A stretch of 64,000 nucleotides of DNA from NCBI GenBank assembly GCA_035543455.1, contig DATKKE010000037.1, positions 1-64,000 on the forward strand, given 5' to 3'. This document shows positions 8,914 through 17,906 of the stretch, in pieces. The stretch's first letter is position 1. Each line of letters starts with the position of its first letter. Source of the DNA: CAIKOD01 sp035543455 (GTDB lineage Archaea > Halobacteriota > Methanomicrobia > Methanomicrobiales > Methanospirillaceae). Both the position numbers and the translations under genes were made by a program. The notes below the pieces were generated by a model. It worked only from the letters and a program-made list of their open reading frames with translations, was not told the origin of the DNA and searched no databases.

Positions 8914-9669
8914 TTACTGGACTATCAGGTGTTCATCAATTAAACTTAATACATAGCGCCGGATTTTGGCGAAGTCAGGACTTGTACGGTCCCTCGGTCG
9001 GGGGAGATCGATAGGTACGATATCCTTGATCCTTCCCGGGCGGCTGGTGAGGACCATAATACGATCGGCCAGAAAGACGGCTTCATCGACGCTATGGGTA
9101 ACAAAAAGGACGGTCTTTTGGGTCTTTTCCCAGATTTTAAGTATTTCGATCTGAAGCATATTCCGTGTCTGGGCGTCGAGAGCCCCGAACGGCTCATCCA
9201 TCAGGAGAACCGAAGGATCAATAGCAAGAGCACGTGCAACGGCCACACGTTGCCGCATTCCCCCGGAAAGTTCATAGGGATAATTGTTCCCAAACTCCTG
9301 GAGGCCGATCAGGTCCAGGTAGGATTCTGCAATCTTCTCGCGTTTGTCCCTGTCGACGTCCTTTATTTCAAGCCCGAATGCAATATTCTCAATTACCGTC
9401 CTCCAGGGGTAAAGGGAGTAGTCCTGAAATATCATCGCCATTTTCGGGCTCGGTCCGGTAATCTTTTCACCGTCAAGAGTGATACTCCCTTCAGTGGCCG
9501 ATTCGAGACCTGCGACGATCCTGAGTAGTGTTGTTTTCCCGCATCCCGAGGGTCCGAGAATACAAAGAAACTCCTTTTCTGCGACGACAGTGCTGATATC
9601 GGAAAGCGCTCGGGAGGCCTCGGTCCCCTCCTCGAATACCTTAGAGATGTGATTAATTTCCAGTTTCAT
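8914..9669 (-). CDS. ABC transporter ATP-binding protein, nitrate/sulfonate/taurine type
   Basis: The 251-residue product has Walker A GPSGCGKTT (about 38-46), Q-loop near FQDYSLYPW, signature LSGGMRQR, Walker B LLMDEPFGALD and the switch His in FVTHSVDEA. These are typical of SsuB/TauB/NrtD-like ATPases (COG1116). It powers the importer formed with the permease, with which it overlaps by 4 bases (ATGA). The substrate cannot be told from the ATPase. Sulfonate, taurine, nitrate, cyanate and thiamine precursors are all transported by this class. Confidence 0.9.
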   Translation of the reverse strand: MKLEINHISKVFEEGTEASRALSDISTVVAEKEFLCILGPSGCGKTTLLRIVAGLESATEGSITLDGEKITGPSPKMAMIFQDYSLYPWRTVIENIAFGLEIKDVDRDKREKIAESYLDLIGLQEFGNNYPYELSGGMRQRVAVARALAIDPSVLLMDEPFGALDAQTRNMLQIEILKIWEKTQKTVLFVTHSVDEAVFLADRIMVLTSRPGRIKDIVPIDLPRPRDRTSPDFAKIRRYVLSLIDEHLIVQ

Positions 9670-10457
9670 CGGTCAAGCTCCCGCCACATGAATTTTTTCC
9701 GTTCGATGAATTTGAATATTGAATCAACCCCGAGTCCGATGATACCGATGACAATAATGCCCGCGATAATAACGTTTACCTGGCTCCAGTACCAGGAATT
9801 AATGATCAGATAACCAATACCCGAATTTGTCCCGGGCATCATCTCCGCTGCAACCACACACATCCAGGCGATCCCAAACCCAACCCGCAGACCCGTCCAT
9901 ATGGTGGGTAATGCCCCCGGAAGAATGACTTTGGAAAGGATCTGGCGCTCTCCTGCGCCCAGGGTAACAGCTGCTTCGATCCAGGTTCTTTTAACGCTTT
10001 TAACGCCGTCAAGGGTGTTGAGAAGTATAGGAAAAAAAGCTCCTATCGCGATGATAAACACCATCGCCGTCAGGCCGATACGAAACCAGACAAGAGCGAG
10101 CGGAACCCAGGCCAGGGGGGGAATGGGCCGGAACATCTGGACCGCCGAATCAAAAAAATCATAAACTTTTTCCGAACGGCCCATCGCTATGCCGAGTGGG
10201 ATCGCAAGGACACATGCTACAGAAAAACCAAGAATCACCCTTCCGAGACTGATCAGGGCATTGCCGGAAAGGCTGCCGCTCCCCTGGATATCGGAAAACG
10301 GTTTTGTGAGGACGTCAAGAACGGAACTGATACTCGGGAGAATAAAGGGATTATTGATCAGGGCGGAAAGAACAGCCCACAGGACGATAATTATGACCGG
10401 AAGTGCGATTTTTATAAAAGGGAAGGGTTTGAAAATCCCTTTCAGCGTTAAACCCAT
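9666..10457 (-). CDS. ABC transporter permease, nitrate/sulfonate/taurine type
   Basis: The 263-residue product has about six membrane helices and the SsuC/TauC family pattern: a first helix (ALPVIIIVLWAVLSA), SLGRVILGF, the EAA-like loop TWIEAAVTLGAGERQILSKVILPG, and GIAWMCVVAAEM, which is typical of COG0600. It follows the binding protein gene after 24 bases and overlaps the ATPase gene by 4 bases, completing a three-gene operon with the order binding protein, permease, ATPase. Confidence 0.9.
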   Translation of the reverse strand: MGLTLKGIFKPFPFIKIALPVIIIVLWAVLSALINNPFILPSISSVLDVLTKPFSDIQGSGSLSGNALISLGRVILGFSVACVLAIPLGIAMGRSEKVYDFFDSAVQMFRPIPPLAWVPLALVWFRIGLTAMVFIIAIGAFFPILLNTLDGVKSVKRTWIEAAVTLGAGERQILSKVILPGALPTIWTGLRVGFGIAWMCVVAAEMMPGTNSGIGYLIINSWYWSQVNVIIAGIIVIGIIGLGVDSIFKFIERKKFMWRELDR

Positions 10458-10481
10458 GGCTAGTATATGGCATGTCCTGTC

Positions 10482-11708
10482 TCATGAAACTTCTTTTACC
10501 GTTACTCCGCTTGATTCAAGGGCCGATTTGAGCATAACGTCCTGGATTGAGCCTTTTGCAGGGGCAGCAATCTTTAAGGGTTTTCCGCTTGCGGAGCGCT
10601 GCGCTGCCCAGTTCATGAAGCTGTTCCAGTCGGTGGCCGGTGAATTGATCGCAGACACGAGGCCGGAACCCTGCGTATTGATCGGCATCAGGATCCTGAT
10701 CGGCGATCCTTTGTCGATCGATGCAAGTGCGGGTGGTACTCCCGCATATCCCATTACGATAGATCCGGTCGCTTCAAGTTGCATCAGCTGGGGCCCTGCA
10801 TCCGCCGGGATCAGGTGAACTTCGGCGACGGTTACGCCGTTGACGATCAGATCTGCAATTTCAGGCCTGGCTGCAGTTTGATCCCGCGGTTTCAATGCAA
10901 TTCCATAGGTATCATTGAAGTATCGCCACTCTTTCACCGCAATCATAATCGCCCCGCCATGCATGTCGCCTTTCAGGTAGCCGATCCCGACCGGCTGGCT
11001 TAACTTTGCCGGTGTCACGATCTTCTTATTCTTGATCATTTCCAGCGCCTTGGTATACGGACCAAAATTAAAGAGGACGCTGTCCATATCGGAGGCACTG
11101 GTATTTTTCAGCTTTGCATTCACGTAACCGAGAGCAATCTGCGTGTTGGTGAAGTCTTTGGTCTGGTTAATCCACTGGGGCGTCGGGTCAGTTGTATACT
11201 TCACGGTCGGAATCGCATCTTTGAGCACCTGTGTCGAAGATACCGATATGTTCCCGTAGGTGAAATTGCCACTTCCTGCGAGGAATTCAGCAAGATCCAC
11301 CGAAGCCTTGTCCGGGTTATCGGTTATCCACTGGTCCGCGAGGATAGTCTGCGCTGCCATTGCATTGACAAAATCCGGATTGGAAGCTACCATGTCATCC
11401 CTTGTAGTCAGGACGCAGCACGGGTGATTGTCCCATTTATTGTCAGGAGGCAGATTTTGTGAATATGTTACCAGCTGACCGATCTTTGCATCGGTTGCAA
11501 TCGATACAAAGGGCTGCCAGGCGATATAGCCATCAATCTGTTTGGTGCTGATAAGAACCGGCATCGGGCCGACTCCACCGGCATAAAGGATATCAACTTC
11601 TGTACCAGTAGTGTTTGGAAGTGTTGCGGGTGGTTGTACGCAGCCGGCAGACAGGAGTACCAGCATGAGAGCGATACACACAACCGGGAAGGCAACTATT
11701 TTTTTCAT
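10482..11708 (-). CDS. ABC substrate-binding lipoprotein with apparently swapped (circularly permuted) lobes
   Basis: The product has 408 residues with a lipoprotein signal ending in the lipobox LLSAGC (Cys23). Residues about 38-235 look like the second half of COG0715/NMT1-type binding proteins (QIDGYIAWQPFVS, then NHPCCVLTTRDD and the terminal helices). Residues about 240-408 look like the first half, which normally follows the signal peptide: IGYLKGDMHGGA, then YAGVPPALASIDKG and the hinge-proximal KGSIQDVMLKSALE. In ordinary members the order is reversed, so this protein looks circularly permuted at the hinge. It is the ligand-binding component of the adjacent importer. Confidence 0.85.
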   Translation of the reverse strand: MKKIVAFPVVCIALMLVLLSAGCVQPPATLPNTTGTEVDILYAGGVGPMPVLISTKQIDGYIAWQPFVSIATDAKIGQLVTYSQNLPPDNKWDNHPCCVLTTRDDMVASNPDFVNAMAAQTILADQWITDNPDKASVDLAEFLAGSGNFTYGNISVSSTQVLKDAIPTVKYTTDPTPQWINQTKDFTNTQIALGYVNAKLKNTSASDMDSVLFNFGPYTKALEMIKNKKIVTPAKLSQPVGIGYLKGDMHGGAIMIAVKEWRYFNDTYGIALKPRDQTAARPEIADLIVNGVTVAEVHLIPADAGPQLMQLEATGSIVMGYAGVPPALASIDKGSPIRILMPINTQGSGLVSAINSPATDWNSFMNWAAQRSASGKPLKIAAPAKGSIQDVMLKSALESSGVTVKEVS

Positions 11709-11766
11709 GCCTGTAGTTCTTGCCCTGTCTATATTTAAATGTGTACTTTAAGGGTAATTTATTTAT

Positions 11767-11814
11767 ACAATTGTAAGATTTATGGGGAAATTAATCTACT
11801 ATATTATAGATTAA
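11767..11814. promoter_or_regulatory. Palindromes in the divergent ABC operon / HTH regulator intergenic region
   Basis: Between the start of the binding-protein gene (11708, minus) and the regulator start (11910, plus) lie ACAATTGT at 11767-11774 and a perfect 7-bp inverted repeat, TTAATCT at 11791-11797 and AGATTAA at 11808-11814, with 10 bases between the arms. The stretch is very AT-rich and holds TATA-like elements for both directions, for example ATATTTAAAT at 11731-11740. These are candidate operators for the divergent regulator. Confidence 0.45.
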
Positions 11815-11909
11815 ATATTATAATTGTCCAAAATCCTGAATTTCAAACATCTGCTGATGTGACAGAAGGCACATCTTTATCTGATTATCGTCCTTATTGT
11901 ATCTATAGA

Positions 11910-12443
11910 ATGGTACAGATTGACCCAATCGACCGGCTGATGCGGGCAGCTCTTCTGTCTGATGAAGAGTTTATCGGGGTCCTGAACGAGATCCTGAAAA
12001 AAGACTTAAGGATTACGATACGGGAACTTTCCCAGGAAAGCGGGATTGCCCAGAGCTCCCTTTACAAAATCCTCCACAGTAAACGCTCTCCAAACCTTTC
12101 GACATTACGGGCCATTGTGCGTGCATTACGAAGGTATTACCGGCATAACGAGGAGGAGTTCATTGGGCTCATTGCTGCCCGGCCGGTGCTCGACATCGTC
12201 GTTGAGAGGACTACCGAGGTTGAAGGTCATCGCATAAATATCCGTGAATACCCCGTCCATACGATGGAGGATGCAATTATCGCCGCAGTCCGGGCAGAGA
12301 GGGAAGGGGCGATGGCAATCGTCTGTGCACCGATCGTCAGCAGCGTCATAGAACAGCTCGTCCATATCCCGGTCGCAACGATAATTCCAAGGGATTCCGT
12401 TCAGCGGGCGATCGAACTCGCTTCCCGAAAGGCGTGGCTTTAA
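11910..12443 (+). CDS. Helix-turn-helix transcriptional regulator
   Basis: The product has about 177 residues. The segment TIRELSQESGIAQSSLYKILHSKRSPNLSTL is a clear XRE-like helix-turn-helix near residues 35-65. It is followed by an alpha/beta domain (INIREYPVHTMEDAIIAAVRAEREGAMAIVCAPIV) that may bind a ligand. The frame is open further upstream, but the residues before MVQIDPIDRL have no domain character and come from the AT-rich promoter region, so the ATG at 11910 is preferred. It is divergent from the ABC importer and is a plausible local regulator of it. argH follows after 36 bases. Confidence 0.75.
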   Translation: MVQIDPIDRLMRAALLSDEEFIGVLNEILKKDLRITIRELSQESGIAQSSLYKILHSKRSPNLSTLRAIVRALRRYYRHNEEEFIGLIAARPVLDIVVERTTEVEGHRINIREYPVHTMEDAIIAAVRAEREGAMAIVCAPIVSSVIEQLVHIPVATIIPRDSVQRAIELASRKAWL

Positions 12444-12479
12444 TCTCATTCAAATGACCATTCTTTTACGGAGTGGTAT

Positions 12480-13961
12480 TTGCTGATGCATGAAGATGTC
12501 GTACGAAGGGGGCGACTGTCCGGCGAACGATCAGAAGAGCTGAAATCTTTTCTTTCGTCAATGGAGGCCGATAAATGCATTGCACAGGAGGATATCCTGG
12601 TGGATATTGCGCATCTCCTCATGCTTTACCGTCAGAAGATCATTGCAGCGGACCATGCAAAGGCCCTGATGAGGGCGCTCCTGGAACTCCAGAAGAACGG
12701 TGTCCCCGACGCAGCATTTGATGACAGGTTTGAAGATATCCATGCCGGACTTGAATCACTGCTTGTCTCTTCTGCGGGGGAGGATTCAGGCGGCCGGCTC
12801 CATATGGGACGGTCGAGAAATGACGAAGTGGCTGCCTGCATCCGGATAAAACTCCGTAATGAACTGCTCCTGCAGATGGAACTGCTTATCGGGCTCCGTG
12901 ACATCCTCCTCGACCTTGCCGGACAACATTATGATTCGGCGATGCCTGGGTTCACTCATTTCCAGCCTGCGCAGCCTACAACGCTCGCCCATTATCTGCT
13001 CTCGTACGAACAGGCATTTGCACGTGATTTTGAACGTCTTTCCTGCGCCTATACCAGGATAAATATGAGCCCGCTTGGTTCGGCCGCATTTGCTTCGACC
13101 GGGTATCCCGTCGACAGGGATTACACCGCATCGATCCTCGGTTTCGACGGGCTGGTCCAGAATACCATGGATGCGGTGGCGTCCCGCGACCATGTTCTCG
13201 AGGCCCTTGCCGATTATAGCATTTTAATGACCACAATAAGCAGGTTGTGCGAAGAACTGGTCGTCTGGAGTTCCCCCCTCATCGGTTTTGTCACGCTTGA
13301 TGACTCCTTCTGCTCAACAAGTTCGATCATGCCCCAGAAAAAGAACCCGGATACAGCGGAGATCATGCGGGGAAAAGCAGGATCGGTTCTCGGGGCTTTC
13401 ACTACCGCGGCAGTGATCGTGAAGGGACTTCCCATGAGCTACAACCGTGACCTGCAGGAACTGAACCCCCATCTCTGGAGAGCGGTTCGCGATGTTTCGG
13501 CAAGTACGGGACTCCTGTCTGCGATACTTAAGACCAGCACCTTTAACCGGGAAAAAATGAAGGAGAAAGCAGGGGAGGGTTTTTCAACCGCGACAGATCT
13601 CGCCGATTTTTTCGTCCGTCAATACGACATGCCCTTTCGGAAAGCCCACAGTATTGTTGCAAGGGCTGTAAGCCTGGGATCTGTCACTCTTGAGAGTCTG
13701 GATCAGGCTGCGGGTGAATTTTCTGAAACGTCACTCACCGGCAGAGGACTTACGAACGAACAACTGCAGGCAGTCCTTTCGGTCCGCGGCAGCATCGCAG
13801 CCCGCAATCATCCCGGGGGACCTGCACCGGAAGCGACTGCCCGTGCGGTCAGGAGTTCACGGGAGCATCTTATCAGGGACAAAGATCTCCTGGCAACACG
13901 AAAGCAGGCATTATCACGAGCGATTGAGAAGATGCTCAAAGAGGCAGGGAGGCTTGTATAA
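12480..13961 (+). CDS. argH: Argininosuccinate lyase
   Basis: This enzyme cleaves argininosuccinate to arginine and fumarate, the last step of arginine synthesis. The 493-residue product has the family opening DVVRRGRL and FLSSMEADK, the HMGRSRNDEVA segment, the GFTHFQPAQPTTLAHYL motif and the fumarase-superfamily signature SSIMPQKKNPD around residue 280, with the catalytic Ser loop. TTG at 12480 is taken as start because GGAG lies 6 bases upstream; ATG 12486 is the alternative. It is followed after 3 bases by gatD, so the three genes argH-gatD-gatE form one unit. Confidence 0.95.
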   Translation: MLMHEDVVRRGRLSGERSEELKSFLSSMEADKCIAQEDILVDIAHLLMLYRQKIIAADHAKALMRALLELQKNGVPDAAFDDRFEDIHAGLESLLVSSAGEDSGGRLHMGRSRNDEVAACIRIKLRNELLLQMELLIGLRDILLDLAGQHYDSAMPGFTHFQPAQPTTLAHYLLSYEQAFARDFERLSCAYTRINMSPLGSAAFASTGYPVDRDYTASILGFDGLVQNTMDAVASRDHVLEALADYSILMTTISRLCEELVVWSSPLIGFVTLDDSFCSTSSIMPQKKNPDTAEIMRGKAGSVLGAFTTAAVIVKGLPMSYNRDLQELNPHLWRAVRDVSASTGLLSAILKTSTFNREKMKEKAGEGFSTATDLADFFVRQYDMPFRKAHSIVARAVSLGSVTLESLDQAAGEFSETSLTGRGLTNEQLQAVLSVRGSIAARNHPGGPAPEATARAVRSSREHLIRDKDLLATRKQALSRAIEKMLKEAGRLV

Positions 13962-13964
13962 ATA

Positions 13965-15200
13965 ATGGAACAGTTGGAGACCGGTGACCGCCTGGAATGC
14001 GCGTATGGGGGAATCACCCTCAAAGGGACTTTCATTACCGTGCGGGACGGCAAAACCGTCGTCAAACTCGACAGCGGTTATAATATCGGGATAAGCAGGG
14101 AATACTGTCGCCGTATCGAACGATCCGCCCCGGTTCCGAGGGAGGGCAAACCGGCTGTCCAGAATACATCCCTCCCTGTCTTATCGATTATTTCGACAGG
14201 CGGCACCATTGCAAGCCGTATCGATTACCGGACCGGAGCAGTTACCAGCCAGTTCGATGCGGACGATATCCTCCGGGCAATTCCAGGACTATCGGGGATT
14301 GCGCAGTACCGGACCAGACAGCTGTATACTATTCTGTCAGAGAACATGACCCCTGCCATCTGGCAGGAACTGGCAACTGCAATTTATGAGGAGATCCGAA
14401 ATGGAGCCACCGGTATCATCGTAACCCACGGGACCGACACCATGGCGTACAGCGCTGCCGCGGTGAGTTTTATGCTCGATACACCCGTGCCGGTGGTGTT
14501 CGTAGGATCCCAGCGATCGGCAGACCGCCCGAGCAGCGATAACACCATGAATGCCCTCTGTAGCGCCGCAGCAGCAGTCAGCCAGCTCGGTGAAGTGGTC
14601 GTGGTGATGCATGCTTCAACAAGTGACGACCGCTGTGCGATTCACCGCGCAACAAGGGTAAGAAAAATGCATACTTCCCGGCGGGACGCCTTCCAGAGTA
14701 TCGGGTCGCAGCCCCTCGGCTATGTCGAATACCCTTCTCTGGACGTCAGGCTTTCAGGGGATGCGAAAACAAGGACCCTGTGTGAACCAGGGATCAGGAC
14801 AGCGCTTGACGAGAACTGCCGGCTGGTATATTTTTATCCAGGTATGCCCCCGGAAATACTTCCAGGGCCTGGAGAAGTCAACGGGCTCGTTCTTGGAGGA
14901 ACGGGACTTGGGCATGTAAGTACGGCATGGATCCCGGCGCTTGGACGGCTGATAGATTCCGGGACCGAAGTGATGATGACATCGCAATGCCTGCACGGAC
15001 GCGTGTGCGACCGGGTCTACGATACCGGGCGCGACCTGATCGATATAGGCGTCATAGAAGGTGAGGACACCCTGCCTGAGGCGGCGTTGGTAAAAATGAT
15101 GTGGGTCCTCGGGAACGAAAAAGATCGGGAGAAAAGGAGGAAGCTGCTGTCTTCGGATCTGAGAGGGGAGTACAATAAGAGGTCCTTCCATGGATTATGA
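13965..15200 (+). CDS. gatD: Glutamyl-tRNA(Gln) amidotransferase subunit D
   Basis: This is the asparaginase-like subunit of the archaea-specific GatDE enzyme, which releases ammonia from glutamine for conversion of Glu-tRNA(Gln) to Gln-tRNA(Gln). The 411-residue product has an N-terminal beta domain (about 1-70), then the asparaginase core with STGGTIAS near residue 78, THGTDTM near 150, and RVRKMHTSRRDAFQS near 230, all hallmark GatD motifs. The start ATG at 13965 lies directly after argH. The 3' end overlaps gatE by 11 bases, consistent with translational coupling of two subunits of one complex. Confidence 0.96.
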   Translation: MEQLETGDRLECAYGGITLKGTFITVRDGKTVVKLDSGYNIGISREYCRRIERSAPVPREGKPAVQNTSLPVLSIISTGGTIASRIDYRTGAVTSQFDADDILRAIPGLSGIAQYRTRQLYTILSENMTPAIWQELATAIYEEIRNGATGIIVTHGTDTMAYSAAAVSFMLDTPVPVVFVGSQRSADRPSSDNTMNALCSAAAAVSQLGEVVVVMHASTSDDRCAIHRATRVRKMHTSRRDAFQSIGSQPLGYVEYPSLDVRLSGDAKTRTLCEPGIRTALDENCRLVYFYPGMPPEILPGPGEVNGLVLGGTGLGHVSTAWIPALGRLIDSGTEVMMTSQCLHGRVCDRVYDTGRDLIDIGVIEGEDTLPEAALVKMMWVLGNEKDREKRRKLLSSDLRGEYNKRSFHGL

Positions 15201-17025
15201 AGAATGCGGACTGGTCGCCGGTATTGAAATTCACCAGCAACTCGATACCAGGGGAAAACTGTTCTGCCGGTGCCCGACACTGCTCCGGAAAACGGAGGAG
15301 CATAGCGGAGTGTTCCACCGGTATCTCCGTGCGACGGAGAGCGAGCTCGGCGAGATCGATGATGCGGCAAAGGAAGAGATGAAGAGTGAGAGAAAGTTCA
15401 CGTATTTCACCTACGATACCACATGCCTCGTCGAGAATGATGAGGAACCTCCCTCCCCTCTCAACCGGGAAGCACTTGGACTCAGCCTGACCATCGCCAA
15501 GATGTTCGGTATGACACCCGTCGAACAGATCAATACGATGCGAAAACTCGTTATTGATGGTTCGAATACCAGCGGCTTCCAGAGGACGGCACTTATCGCG
15601 CTGAACGGAAAACTTCCGAACGGTGGCCGGATTGAGACCCTGTGCCTCGAGGAAGAAGCTGCCCAGAGAGTCGATGGAGATATCTTTTCCCTCGACCGGC
15701 TTGGGATTCCGCTCGTCGAGATCACGACGTCACCCTGCCTGCACTCCCCTGAGGAGGTGAAAGAAACCGCATGGTACCTGGGGATGGTCCTCCGCTCGAC
15801 GGGTAAGGTTAAACGCGGACTCGGTACGATACGTCAGGACATCAATGTCTCGATAAAGGACGGCGCCCGCGTGGAGATCAAGGGTGTACAGGAATTAGAC
15901 CTCGTCCCGGAAGTTGTGAAACGTGAGGTCCTGCGACAGCAGAACCTGATCGATATCAGGGAAGAACTCAGGAGACGGGATGCATGCGTCGACGGGGAGC
16001 ACTACGATGTCACCCGTCTTTTCCAGGAAACCAAATCCACGATCCTTAAACGCGCAAAACAAATTCTTGCAGTTCGTCTAAGGGGATATAACGGCCTTGT
16101 GGGCCGCGAAATACAACCTGGGCGAAGACTCGGTACAGAATTGTCCGATTATGCAAAGAAATGCGGAGTCGGTGGTATATTTCATACCGATGAACTCCCT
16201 GCATATGGTATAACAAGTGCAGAGACTGAAAAGCTTTATACGTTGCTTGACGCGTCGGAATGCGACTGCATAGTAATCGTTGCAGGATCATCCATTCAGG
16301 CTGTTTGCGCGGCGAACCAGGTGATCAGGAGGGCTCAAATGGCGCTTTCTGGGGTCCCTGAAGAGACGAGGAAGATGCTCGAAGGAGGAAGCACGGGCTA
16401 TATGAGACCGCTTCCCGGTGCGGCCAGGATGTATCCCGAAACCGATGTGCTTCCTGTACTCGTGGAGAAATCCCGCTGGGACAGGATCCCCCTGCCTACC
16501 ATCCTCACCGAACGGGCGAAGCGCTTTACCATGGAACTTGGTATCGACGAGGGCCTGGCCCGGCAACTCGCATTTTCAGAACGGCTTCCCTTGTTCGAGC
16601 GGGCTGTTACAGAAAAGATCAACCCTAATGTCGCCGCGAGGACTGTTCTTGCAACACTGAAAGAAATTGCGCGGGACGGGGTCGATGTAACCGGGATATC
16701 TGATGACCAGGTCATTGCAGTTCTTTTAGCAGTCGAATCGGGCAAAGCAGCGAAGGAAGCGATTCCCGATCTCCTCCGGTCTATCGTGTCCGGGAATTCG
16801 GTTGAAATGGCGTTGGGGAAATGTGCTCCGGGTATCAGGAATGAGGACCTGCAGGTACTGATCGCAGGGATTGTTGAAGATCGGGCCGATTTTATACGGG
16901 AACGTGGTCTGGGATCCGTCGGCCCTCTTATGGGCGTCGTGATGGAGACTGTCCGCGGTTCGGCTGATGGCAGGGTCGTAAGCGAGCTTCTGAAGAAGGA
17001 AATCACCCGAATCCTCTCTTCGTAA
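15190..17025 (+). CDS. gatE: Glutamyl-tRNA(Gln) amidotransferase subunit E
   Basis: This is the tRNA-binding and kinase/amidation subunit of GatDE. The 611-residue product begins MDYEECGLVAGIEIHQQLDT, the GatB/GatE family opening, with Cys residues in KLFCRCP and the kinase-domain motifs DGSNTSGFQRT and RQDINVSI. The middle contains the AspRS-like insertion typical of GatE (about 270-400), and the C-terminus is the YqeY-like tail domain. The length agrees with other archaeal GatE proteins. It overlaps gatD by 11 bases. Confidence 0.96.
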   Translation: MDYEECGLVAGIEIHQQLDTRGKLFCRCPTLLRKTEEHSGVFHRYLRATESELGEIDDAAKEEMKSERKFTYFTYDTTCLVENDEEPPSPLNREALGLSLTIAKMFGMTPVEQINTMRKLVIDGSNTSGFQRTALIALNGKLPNGGRIETLCLEEEAAQRVDGDIFSLDRLGIPLVEITTSPCLHSPEEVKETAWYLGMVLRSTGKVKRGLGTIRQDINVSIKDGARVEIKGVQELDLVPEVVKREVLRQQNLIDIREELRRRDACVDGEHYDVTRLFQETKSTILKRAKQILAVRLRGYNGLVGREIQPGRRLGTELSDYAKKCGVGGIFHTDELPAYGITSAETEKLYTLLDASECDCIVIVAGSSIQAVCAANQVIRRAQMALSGVPEETRKMLEGGSTGYMRPLPGAARMYPETDVLPVLVEKSRWDRIPLPTILTERAKRFTMELGIDEGLARQLAFSERLPLFERAVTEKINPNVAARTVLATLKEIARDGVDVTGISDDQVIAVLLAVESGKAAKEAIPDLLRSIVSGNSVEMALGKCAPGIRNEDLQVLIAGIVEDRADFIRERGLGSVGPLMGVVMETVRGSADGRVVSELLKKEITRILSS

Positions 17026-17028
17026 CGC

Positions 17029-17035
17029 TTTTTTT
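17029..17035 (+). terminator. T-tract after gatE
   Basis: Seven T directly after the gatE stop codon form an archaeal-type T-rich termination signal ending the argH-gatD-gatE unit before the next gene's leader. Confidence 0.4.
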
Positions 17036-17128
17036 CGACAAAATCATCAGTTCGCGTAGATCTCAAAACAGGGAAACGGGAGAAACTATAAGAAGAATCC
17101 CCAAGAAATAAAGTAAGGAGTTTTTCAT

Positions 17129-17446
17129 ATGGGCAAAACAGGAATCACCCAATGGGTTCAGGTAAAAGGCGTAAAAGGCCAGATAAGACTTGTACCAAAG
17201 TCTGAAGGAGAATTAAAGAGAGCAGGGCCGAACCAGCGGTTCAGGGCAGGCGCCACCGTTAAGAAACTCGAACAGCTGTCAGGGGACCAGGGCAGGCCGG
17301 GAGGCCGTGGCGGCAGAGGTGGACGCGGCGGACGGGGCGGCGGAAGAGGGAGAGATATGGCGCACCCGGCAGACTCTATCGTCAGGAGAGCAATGCGCCG
17401 GGCTAAAGTGTCTGTTATGGGCGCAAAACAGAAATCAGCCCGTTAA
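17129..17446 (+). CDS. Small basic conserved protein with RGG-rich linker (DUF5350-like)
   Basis: The product has 105 residues. The N-terminal half begins MGKTGITQWVQVKG and VRLVPK-like text, which I associate tentatively with the methanogen family DUF5350. Residues about 54-73 are a run of Arg-Gly-Gly repeats (GGRGGRGGRGG), followed by a basic helix, VRRAMRRAKVSVMGAK. The composition points to RNA or ribosome association, but no function is established here. AAGGAG lies upstream at good distance (17115-17120). It is flanked by gatE and a small helical protein on the same strand. Confidence 0.75.
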   Translation: MGKTGITQWVQVKGVKGQIRLVPKSEGELKRAGPNQRFRAGATVKKLEQLSGDQGRPGGRGGRGGRGGRGGGRGRDMAHPADSIVRRAMRRAKVSVMGAKQKSAR

Positions 17447-17543
17447 CCTGGAATATAACGATAACAATGCGGCCTGTAGAGGATCTCTTCCGGGTCTGCC
17501 ATTTTTTTTAGTCCAAAACTATCTTGTATCAGGGGGAATTCTA

Positions 17544-17906
17544 TTGAGTATGGATCTTAAATCTGCCGTTCTAAGTTATCAGTTTGCAGAAAGGGCAAAA
17601 AGTGAGTTGATCGTCTGTTCCCAACTTATCATTGCCCTTGGAAGTTTTCCAAAAGCCGAGCAGGCCGGCGGCCGCAGGATGCTGATCATGGTACTCGAAG
17701 CAACGAGGTCTGAACTTGAATTTGCCCGGAAATCGACTGAAAAATCAGAATTCCGGAAAGCCTCCGACCTTCTTTCTCAAGCGATCAGTCTCGCCGAGAG
17801 CGATGAATACGGGGCGGCTGCCCTCAGGGTGAGCGAAGCGGTCTCTGCATCGACTACCGTCGCACAGGAATCCTGGCAGGTACTCAACGAGCATGGAATC
17901 CTCTGA
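17544..17906 (+). CDS. Small alpha-helical protein of unknown function
   Basis: The product has about 120 residues, almost entirely helical with heptad-like Ala/Leu/Glu patterns (SELIVCSQLIIALG, RSELEFARKSTEKSEF, ASDLLSQAISLAES). No family is recognised. AGGGGG at 17531-17536 is 7 bases from TTG 17544 and 13 from ATG 17550, so TTG is preferred, giving MSMDLKSAV. The frame is open upstream only through the RGG-rich gene in another frame. Its last 14 bases overlap the start of the nitroreductase gene, suggesting co-translation. Confidence 0.6.
   Translation: MSMDLKSAVLSYQFAERAKSELIVCSQLIIALGSFPKAEQAGGRRMLIMVLEATRSELEFARKSTEKSEFRKASDLLSQAISLAESDEYGAAALRVSEAVSASTTVAQESWQVLNEHGIL

Noticed and set aside
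10189..10818. A 209-codon plus-strand frame over the ABC permease and binding protein
   Set aside because: It runs antisense to two well-supported transporter genes and has no recognisable domain.
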